Below, piece after piece: positions 15,136 to 19,391 of a DNA stretch of 19,391 bases. Source of the DNA: Holophagaceae bacterium (GTDB lineage: Bacteria; Acidobacteriota; Holophagae; Holophagales; Holophagaceae); assembly GCA_025353305.1 (NCBI GenBank), contig JANXQX010000260.1, positions 1-19,391 of the forward strand, read 5' to 3'. The notes beneath the pieces are model-generated. The model was not told where the DNA came from and made no database searches. It saw only the letters and a program-made list of their open reading frames with translations. Each line of letters starts with the position of its first letter. The stretch's first letter is position 1. The position numbers were made by a program, and so were the translations under genes.

Positions 15136-15348
15136 TTAGCATCGGCGGCGCCAACCGTGGTGGTGCCTATATCCGTGGTGATGGACCACCACGGGGGCAG
15201 GCTTCAGAAAGAAGGGCGCAGGTCCCATGACGAGAAGGGGGCGGGGAGCCCAGAACCCGCCGCGCGCCACGATCCGAGGAGCGCAGCCGTGGGCGGAAAG
15301 GGGTGCCGTCAGGAGAACGGTGAAAGCGGTGAGCAAAAGGGAACGCAC
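15136..15348 (-). CDS. small His-rich exported protein, unrecognised
   Basis: A 70-residue product with a clear Sec signal peptide (MRSLLLTAFTVLLTAPLSAHG). The short mature part is rich in Pro and aromatic residues and ends in VVVHHHGYRHHHGWRRRC. The seven C-terminal histidines, six of them in two HHH clusters, plus the final Cys suggest metal binding in the periplasm; this is inference. The start is GTG 15348 with the strong ribosome binding site AGGAGG four to five bases upstream, which argues for a real gene despite the small size. It lies between another small exported protein (upstream, behind a terminator hairpin) and cysteine dioxygenase (76 bases downstream), all on the minus strand. 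It resembles the many short Gly/His/Trp-rich exported proteins of didermic bacteria. Confidence 0.7.
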   Translation of the reverse strand: MRSLLLTAFTVLLTAPLSAHGCAPRIVARGGFWAPRPLLVMGPAPFFLKPAPVVVHHHGYRHHHGWRRRC

Positions 15349-15372
15349 GGGGCCTCCTGGGAAAATCGGGGC

Positions 15373-15409
15373 AATAAAAGGGCGGGGAAGCGGTCGCGCT
15401 GCCCCGCCC
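15373..15409 (-). terminator. intrinsic terminator of the small exported protein gene
   Basis: On the minus strand GGGCGGGG and CCCCGCCC (15409-15402 and 15387-15380) pair over eight bases, extended by AGCG/CGCT near the loop. They are followed at once by TTTTATTG (15379-15372). This is a standard hairpin plus T-run, placed 42 bases after the stop of the 15451-15795 gene. Confidence 0.75.
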
Positions 15410-15450
15410 GGGCGGGAGGAAGGGGGAACCTCCCGCGATTCGAATTGTTA

Positions 15451-15795
15451 TTATTTCTGGGTCTTGGCGTTGTGCTTCTTGTGAAATATTTTCTTGGAAT
15501 CCTTGTTCTCTTCCTTGTTCAGCTTGGCCTGCTCTTTTTTGGTGATCTTGCCGTCGGCTTCGGCCTTGGCGATGTCCTTGTTCAGCTTGCCCTCGCGCTT
15601 CTCGAGCTTGATGGTCTCTTTGGGGGTCAGCTGGCCGCTTTTCACGCCTTGTGCGATGCGTTTCTGCTGGTGTTTGGCACGACCCTCCACTTGGGCTTCA
15701 CGCTTGGGTGTGACGGTTTCCTGGGCCAAGAGGGCCGCTCCGCTGAGCAGTGTGCCGACAACGATGAGGGCAAGGCGTTTGGTGAGGATGTTCAT
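15451..15795 (-). CDS. small exported Lys-rich helical protein of unknown function
   Basis: A 114-residue precursor with signal peptide (MNILTKRLALIVVGTLLSGAALLA, cleavage probably before QET). The mature chain is strongly charged and helical, with two copies of a short module: RIAQGVKSGQLTPKETIKLE and DIAKAEADGKITKKEQAKLN, each of the form x-G-x-(L/I)-T-x-x-E, like degenerate EF-hand or helix-turn-helix repeats. Similar small periplasmic proteins with a 'GxLTxxE' repeat are common and uncharacterised. ATG 15795 has AGGAGA six bases upstream. It has its own terminator hairpin downstream and a long 5' region, so it is probably a single-gene transcription unit. Confidence 0.82.
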   Translation of the reverse strand: MNILTKRLALIVVGTLLSGAALLAQETVTPKREAQVEGRAKHQQKRIAQGVKSGQLTPKETIKLEKREGKLNKDIAKAEADGKITKKEQAKLNKEENKDSKKIFHKKHNAKTQK

Positions 15796-15973
15796 GGTGG
15801 TTCTCCTTTGGGGTCTGCGCGGTTGGCAGGGTGGGGCGGATTGCCTTGATGGATAAAGTCACTACTCATGCCAAGTTGCAAGCCCATTTGAAACGAGTAT
15901 TTGGCAAAGGGTTTAACGAGGATTCCAAAGTGTTTTGCAACCAGCCCCTTGCAACCCGTTGCGGGATTCAACG

Positions 15974-16030
15974 TTAGAGGCAGTTACGTCTTGGCCAGCG
16001 GTTTTCTGGCCAAGACGTAGCTGCCCCTAC
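15974..16030. repeat. 57-nt palindromic intergenic element, copy B (near-perfect stem)
   Basis: Arms 15979-15998 and 16006-16025 pair over 20 bases, with a single T-C difference from perfect complementarity (a G-U pair in RNA), around the 7-nt loop CGGTTTT. After one mismatch three more outer pairs (TAG/CTA) extend the stem. The layout and the motifs AGGGGC-GTTAC, CCAG/CTGG and GTA-C-GCCCCTA are shared with the copy at 5324-5380. It could also act as a late transcription or processing signal for the glutathione peroxidase transcript. Confidence 0.75.
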
Positions 16031-16047
16031 TGTCGGCCGTAGGCCGA
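16031..16047. repeat. perfect 7-bp hairpin directly after the 57-nt element
   Basis: GTCGGCC-GTA-GGCCGAC is a perfect stem with a three-base loop, adjoining the 57-nt palindrome. No T-run follows on either strand, so it is not a classical terminator. It may belong to the same composite element. Confidence 0.5.
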
Positions 16048-16139
16048 CGCGATGGACGGTGCACCGAGTAAAATCGAAGGGTTGCGGCACCTAATGTCGT
16101 CCCGCTTGCGCCTTGGCAATGCCGTTGGCTGGATATGGC

Positions 16140-16679
16140 CTATTTCATTGCCGCCTCGATGGCACCGCGCAGCTCGGCGCTTTCCGGTGTCACGCCGCTC
16201 TTGAAGGCGGCGATGACCTGGCCATCCTTGCCGACGAGGTATTTATGGAAATTCCACGCGGGCTCGCCGTGCTTGGCGGTCAGAAAGGCATAGACCGGCG
16301 CCTGATTAGAACCCTTCACTTCCAGCTTCTCGAACATGGGGAAACTCACATGGAATTTGGTCGAGCAGAAGGCCTGGATCTGCACGGCGGTGCCCGGTTC
16401 CTGGCCCCCGAACTGATTGCATGGGAAGCCCAGAACCACCAAACCCCGGTCCTTGTAGTCGGCGTAGAGTTTCTGCAGGCCTTCGTATTGGGGTGTGTAA
16501 CCGCATTCTGAGGCGACGTTCACCGCCAGCACGACCTTGCCTTTATAGGTCGCCAGGGATTCGGGTTTGCCATCCAGCGTGTTGACGGTCAGTTTGAAGA
16601 GGGACATGGCTTTCTTCCTTTCGGCGGGCGGTGCCGCGATCAGGGACAGCGAGGCCAGGGAACAGAACAAGCGTTTCAT
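16140..16679 (-). CDS. glutathione peroxidase family protein (Cys type), possibly exported
   Basis: A thiol peroxidase that reduces hydrogen or lipid peroxides, in bacteria usually with thioredoxin-like donors. Counting from ATG 16679 (179 aa), the catalytic Cys59 lies in NVASECGYTPQY, Gln89 in GFPCNQFGGQEPG and Trp142-Asn143 in AWNFHKYLVG, the standard catalytic set. The first 24 residues (MKRLFCSLASLSLIAAPPA...) look like a short signal peptide, which would place the enzyme in the periplasm. TGAGG precedes this start. However, AAAGGAAG also precedes ATG 16607 (MSLFKLTV), which would give a cytoplasmic protein of usual length. The start overlaps the 3' neighbourhood of the TonB-C-like gene (8-base gap), so the two are probably one operon. 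Confidence 0.93.
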   Translation of the reverse strand: MKRLFCSLASLSLIAAPPAERKKAMSLFKLTVNTLDGKPESLATYKGKVVLAVNVASECGYTPQYEGLQKLYADYKDRGLVVLGFPCNQFGGQEPGTAVQIQAFCSTKFHVSFPMFEKLEVKGSNQAPVYAFLTAKHGEPAWNFHKYLVGKDGQVIAAFKSGVTPESAELRGAIEAAMK

Positions 16680-16687
16680 TCGGAGCC

Positions 16688-17047
16688 TCACCAGGTGATT
16701 TCGAAGACCATCCGGCATGGATGGGCTTTGCGCTCCATCTTCGCAGGGATGAAGGTCCATTTCCCCGCCCAGGATTCCAATGTCGAGACTTGGTTGAAGG
16801 GAGCGCCGTCCATCTGCACCGAAACGACCTTGCCGGCATCGTCCAGGGTCAGCTCCAGGCGCACCATACCCTTGAAGTCCGCCAGCGCCGGCTTTTCCGG
16901 CATCTCGACCAGTTCGGCAGGAATGGCTTCCACCCGCCCGGGATCCTTGCCCGCCGCGGCCAGACGTTGCGCCACCGAGGAATCGAACTCCGGTTTAACC
17001 GTGGGGGGTGTTGGACTGGATCCAAAGATTCGGCGAAGAAAGTTCAT
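16688..17047 (-). CDS. TonB C-terminal-like domain protein, unrecognised
   Basis: A 119-residue protein of unknown role. The C-terminal 65 residues (MVRLELTLDDAGKVVSVQMDG... ESWAGKWTFIPAKMERKAHPCRMVFEITW) have the strand-turn-strand pattern of the TonB C-terminal/energy-transducer fold, including D-x-x-G-x-V and W-x-F-x-P-A. The N-terminus is MNFLRRIFGSSPTPPTVKP; it lacks a membrane anchor or Pro-rich spanning region, so it is unlikely to be a working TonB energiser. ATG 17047 has GGAG five bases upstream and is preferred to the longer open frame from 17173, which has no coding look. It precedes the peroxidase gene by 8 bases and is divergent from the histidine kinase, with very little space between them. 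Confidence 0.75.
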   Translation of the reverse strand: MNFLRRIFGSSPTPPTVKPEFDSSVAQRLAAAGKDPGRVEAIPAELVEMPEKPALADFKGMVRLELTLDDAGKVVSVQMDGAPFNQVSTLESWAGKWTFIPAKMERKAHPCRMVFEITW

Positions 17048-17064
17048 GACGGCTCCAGCCACCA

Positions 17065-18339
17065 TTGTCGCTGATGAGCGGGCCGATGGATCCATTGGGC
17101 GGCGAGGGCAGCATTCCTGGCGTTCCAGCGATATGGTGGAAGCTGTATAGCCATCGGAGTTTGGATGCAGCACCGAGGACGACGCATCGGGCGGAAGCCG
17201 TGAGGAAAGCCAGTCTGGAGGCCAATCTGTGGGCGCGCATGGGGCGGCCCGTGAGCTGGCTGACGATGCTCGCTTTCGCGGCGCCCTTCATCGCCATTCG
17301 GTTCTTCATCTTTTGGAAACAGGAGATGACCCATCCCCTGACCCTCGTGGTCGCAGCCCTAGTACCCATTTTTGTTTCCATCGGGTTCGCGTGGATCGCG
17401 CCCATGGCCTGGCGCTACACCGGCGACGACCGGCCCCGTGCGGGGCTGCTTCGCGGCGCCTTCCAGTCACTGCTGGTCAACAGCATCGCGGTAATGCTGT
17501 TCGTTGAGATGGATGTTCCGGTCATTGCGATCAGCAAGCCCGTGAGCACGGCGGCCTTCTGGACCGCCGCAGCCTGGAACGCCGCGATGCTGATACCCCT
17601 CATGAGCCTGGTGGGCTATTTCATTGCGACGGGAGAAGTGCAGGAAGAAGAACGCCACCGAGCGGACGCACAGTCCAAGTCCGCCCAGGACCGCGCCCTG
17701 CAACATCAACTTTCGCCGCATGTGCTGTTCAACGCCTTGAATGGTCTGGCGGAGCTGGTGCGGCAGAATCCCGCCGCCGCCGAGCAGGGCCTGTTGGATC
17801 TGGCGGAGCTCTACCGCATGGTGCTGGACAATGGGCGCCTCCAGTGGGTGCCGCTGAAGGAGGAAGCCCGACTGGTGGAGCGCTTCCTGGCGGTGGAAAA
17901 GCTGCGGCTCGGCGACCGCCTTCACGTGATCTGGGAATGGGATGACGAGTTGAACGGCCTGATGGTGCCGTCGCTGGTGCTGCAACCCCTTGTGGAAAAT
18001 GCCATCAAGCATGGCTTGTCCCAGCGCGTGGGAGCTTCCACGGTTTATATCGTGGCCCGGCTGGTGCTCGGCGAGGTGGAAGTGCGTGTGGACAACCAGG
18101 GCGAAATGGAGGTCAAGGCCGGCCGACAGATCCGAAAGGGCCGCCAAGGCGTTGGCCTCGAAAACCTGGAAGAGCGCCTGAAACTGCATTTCCCGGGCGT
18201 GAGCTCGGTCTTTCTTGAATCAGAAGACGGCTACACCCGCGCGGGTTTTCGCGTGGATGCACAGGCTTTGGGTGTGCCCGTCCACAAGAACGATGAAATC
18301 CCGCTGGCCGTGAATGAGAGTTGGACATCATTGAATTAA
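17065..18339 (+). CDS. LytS/YehU-type sensor histidine kinase
   Basis: A membrane sensor kinase expected to phosphorylate the response regulator encoded next. After an N-terminal region of about 60 residues come roughly four hydrophobic segments (65-84, 90-113, 135-150, 163-188) and a short coiled linker. The His_kinase box LQHQLSPHVLFNALNGL has the phosphoacceptor His219. The ATPase domain has the N box LVENAIKHG (Asn312) and G box GVGLENLEERL (from 362). The longest frame opens with TTG 17065. ATG 17074, 17086 and 17239 and GTG 17200 are alternatives, and no ribosome binding site decides. The segment IWWKLYSHRSLDAAPRT looks coding, so a start before 17120 is likely. The stimulus is unknown. 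The stop is 17 bases before the regulator start, one operon. Confidence 0.92.
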   Translation: MSLMSGPMDPLGGEGSIPGVPAIWWKLYSHRSLDAAPRTTHRAEAVRKASLEANLWARMGRPVSWLTMLAFAAPFIAIRFFIFWKQEMTHPLTLVVAALVPIFVSIGFAWIAPMAWRYTGDDRPRAGLLRGAFQSLLVNSIAVMLFVEMDVPVIAISKPVSTAAFWTAAAWNAAMLIPLMSLVGYFIATGEVQEEERHRADAQSKSAQDRALQHQLSPHVLFNALNGLAELVRQNPAAAEQGLLDLAELYRMVLDNGRLQWVPLKEEARLVERFLAVEKLRLGDRLHVIWEWDDELNGLMVPSLVLQPLVENAIKHGLSQRVGASTVYIVARLVLGEVEVRVDNQGEMEVKAGRQIRKGRQGVGLENLEERLKLHFPGVSSVFLESEDGYTRAGFRVDAQALGVPVHKNDEIPLAVNESWTSLN

Positions 18340-18356
18340 GTGCAGGAGGAGTCTCA

Positions 18357-19088
18357 ATGAGCATGCTGAAGGTCGCCTTGGCGGACGACGAACCCCTGGC
18401 CAGGTCGCGGCTATCACGGTTGCTCAAGGAAGCCGGATGCGAGGTGCTGGCGGAACTGCCGGATGGCTTGGCCCTGCTGGAGTGGCTGAAGACCTCGCCC
18501 CCGCTGGACGCGCTGTTCCTGGACATCCAGATGCCCGGCGCCACCGGGCTCGAGGTGGTCGCGGAAATCCCCGTGCCGCTGCCGGTGGTCTTCGTCACCG
18601 CCTACAGCGAGCATGCCGTCCGGGCCTTCGATATCGCAGCCATTGACTACATCCTGAAGCCCATCGCAGCCGATCGGCTGGAGCGCGCACTTGTGCGCCT
18701 GCGTGAAGGCCGTGTGCCCCGGCGCAGCGGCGGCGAACTGCAACAACTCTTGCCGGGCAATACCCGTTTTCCAGTCAAGGCCGGCGAGGGCGTGGTCTTC
18801 CTGGACCTGCGCAAGACCACGCATTTCGAAGTGGAGGAGGAGGTGGTCTACGCCGTGGCCCAGGGCCAGCGCCACCGCACCACCTGGACCAGCCTGTCGG
18901 AAGTGGAAAGCGCCTTCCCCGCCGCAGGGCTGCTTCGCATCCAGCGCCACCTCTTGCTACGCCCGGAAGCCGTGCTAGGCCTCAAGCCCCTGGAAGGCGG
19001 CCGCGCCAGCGTCAGGGTAGCCGAGGGCCAGGACCTGGAAATCAGCCGCAGCGCCACGCCCAGACTGAAGGAAATGCTTGGACTATAA
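18357..19088 (+). CDS. LytTR-family response regulator
   Basis: A DNA-binding response regulator, 243 residues, partner of the LytS-type kinase just upstream. The receiver domain shows the acidic pair in ALADDEP (Asp10-Asp11), the phosphoacceptor Asp56 in LFLDIQMPG, Thr81 in FVTAYSEHAV and Lys101 in DYILKPI. A short linker (residues about 112-135) leads to a LytTR DNA-binding domain from about 140, with TTHFEVEEEVVYAVAQGQ, LRIQRHLLL and ISRSATPRLKEMLGL. ATG 18357 is chosen because AGGAGGAG precedes it closely; the frame opens earlier, at 18321, inside the kinase gene. Targets are unknown; neighbouring genes are candidates only by position. It ends at a strong hairpin terminator. Confidence 0.95.
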   Translation: MSMLKVALADDEPLARSRLSRLLKEAGCEVLAELPDGLALLEWLKTSPPLDALFLDIQMPGATGLEVVAEIPVPLPVVFVTAYSEHAVRAFDIAAIDYILKPIAADRLERALVRLREGRVPRRSGGELQQLLPGNTRFPVKAGEGVVFLDLRKTTHFEVEEEVVYAVAQGQRHRTTWTSLSEVESAFPAAGLLRIQRHLLLRPEAVLGLKPLEGGRASVRVAEGQDLEISRSATPRLKEMLGL

Positions 19089-19116
19089 AAAAAACCGGGC
19101 CCATAGGGCCCGGTTT
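19087..19116. terminator. bidirectional intrinsic terminator
   Basis: A perfect stem AAACCGGGCCC-ATA-GGGCCCGGTTT (19092-19102 / 19106-19116) lies between two convergent genes. On the minus strand it is followed by an eight-base T-run (19094-19087), a strong terminator for the TonB-dependent receptor gene. On the plus strand the stem ends in TTTGTTAAG, weaker but usable for the kinase/regulator operon, whose TAA lies at its base. Confidence 0.9.
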
Positions 19117-19134
19117 GTTAAGTAATCGCCTGAT

Positions 19135-19391
19135 TTAGAAGGTGAATTTCGCACCGAATGTTGCCGCACGGGGGCTGTTGGTCTGATAATTTTGCCCACG
19201 ATTTCCGAAATTGGCATTCCGGGTGGGAGCACCGCTGCTGTTGACGACAAAGAGGGTGCCGTCGTAGTTTGCACCGTAATCGAAATTGTTGAGCAAGTTG
19301 CTGGCCTGGATGAAGGGCTCCAAGGTCATCTTCTGGCCGAACTTGAACTGGTGGGAGATCCGAAGGCTCAGATCCATGGCCCAGTCACCCG
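19135..19391 (-). CDS. TonB-dependent receptor, C-terminal end (cut by window edge)
   Basis: Outer-membrane beta-barrel end of a TonB-dependent receptor; the 5' part lies beyond the right edge. About 85 residues are visible: WAMDLSLRISHQFKFG, then EPFIQASNLLNNFDYG, a common 'xx-D-xxN-L-xN-F/xNY' penultimate strand pattern. It closes with RAATFGAKFTF, with the terminal aromatic residue used by the BAM machinery. The 'RN-A-FG... TNSPR' turn before the last strand is typical of the large carboxypeptidase-regulatory-domain (Oar-like) receptors abundant in Acidobacteria, but the N-terminal domains cannot be checked here. It ends at TAA 19135-19137 and is followed by the strong terminator at 19087-19116. 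The substrate is unknown. Confidence 0.85.
   Translation of the reverse strand, partial: GDWAMDLSLRISHQFKFGQKMTLEPFIQASNLLNNFDYGANYDGTLFVVNSSGAPTRNANFGNRGQNYQTNSPRAATFGAKFTF

Larger units (their letters stand above)
15796..16139. other. intergenic stretch with hairpins and TTGCAA repeats
   Basis: About 344 bases without a gene. It contains three TTGCAA palindromes (15876-15881, 15935-15940, 15949-15954) and the 57-nt element at 15974-16030. A perfect GTCGGCC-GTA-GGCCGAC hairpin lies at 16031-16047, and a CGGTGCACCG palindrome around 16056-16065. A weak minus-strand promoter could be TTGCAA (15881-15876) with CTTTAT (15858-15853) at 17-base spacing for the small exported protein. The 3' end of the glutathione peroxidase transcript also falls here. 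Confidence 0.45.

Noticed and set aside
14908..15849. 313-codon plus-strand open frame
   Set aside because: It runs antisense through three minus-strand genes and a terminator; those genes have good ribosome binding sites and signal peptides, this frame has neither.
15974..16047. Classical terminator of the glutathione peroxidase gene
   Set aside because: The stems are strong but lie over 90 bases beyond the stop and are not followed by a T-run, and the larger one has a relative elsewhere in the window; a repeat element explains them better.
1..19391. CRISPR array, tRNA, rRNA, insertion sequence or prophage genes
   Set aside because: No regularly spaced direct repeats, no cloverleaf or rRNA-like sequence, and no transposase, integrase or phage protein was recognised by reading both strands.

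Overview
The window looks like a chromosomal segment from a GC-rich, Gram-negative, didermic bacterium. The gene content (a DUF1800/DUF1501 secreted pair, the C-terminus of a large TonB-dependent receptor, a LytS/LytTR two-component pair, a fungal/archaeal-type aspartate-semialdehyde dehydrogenase and many small exported proteins) would fit an acidobacterium, perhaps of the Holophaga/Geothrix group. That placement is inference, because there is no rRNA or other marker gene here. No tRNA, rRNA, CRISPR array, insertion sequence or prophage gene was seen.

Layout. Bases 1-3611 (minus strand) hold a tightly packed lysine/diaminopimelate operon: an M20 deacylase (DapE/ArgE-like), asd, lysC and the start of dapB, with gaps or overlaps of 3-4 bases. 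Bases 3936-7002 (minus) hold the DUF1800 gene followed by the Tat-exported DUF1501 gene, separated by a palindromic element. Bases 7176-7727 (minus) encode an RBBP9/YdeN-type serine hydrolase, divergent from a stand-alone thiG (8014-8787, plus). Bases 8870-10204 form a lower-GC patch with an orphan exported protein and what looks like the remnant of a small gene, followed by an NTF2-like protein (10304-10798, plus). Bases 10893-11772 (minus) encode a secreted barnase-like ribonuclease and its barstar inhibitor. Divergent from it on the plus strand are an exported PafA-like phosphatase and a YeiH-family transporter. The transporter gene converges, one base apart, on a cysteine dioxygenase gene (14493-15059, minus). 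Two small exported proteins follow, then a glutathione peroxidase and a TonB-C-like protein (16140-17047, minus). A LytS-type kinase and LytTR regulator (17065-19088, plus) end at a strong bidirectional terminator that faces the TonB-dependent receptor (minus, truncated by the window edge).

How the parts may work together. The first block makes aspartate-derived meso-DAP and lysine. The ribonuclease and inhibitor form a classic toxin/immunity pair. Cysteine dioxygenase next to a putative sulfite/sulfate exporter suggests a small sulfur-overflow unit (inference). Most of the remaining genes act in the envelope or periplasm.

The least expected content lies in the intergenic DNA. Two palindromes of exactly 57 nt share a 25-7-25 architecture about 10.6 kb apart (5324-5380 and 15974-16030). 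Two imperfect heptanucleotide tandem arrays occur (7782-7823 and 10802-10888), the second arranged as inverted heptamer arms around a GC hairpin. These look like members of genome-wide small repeat families and are the best candidates for something undescribed.
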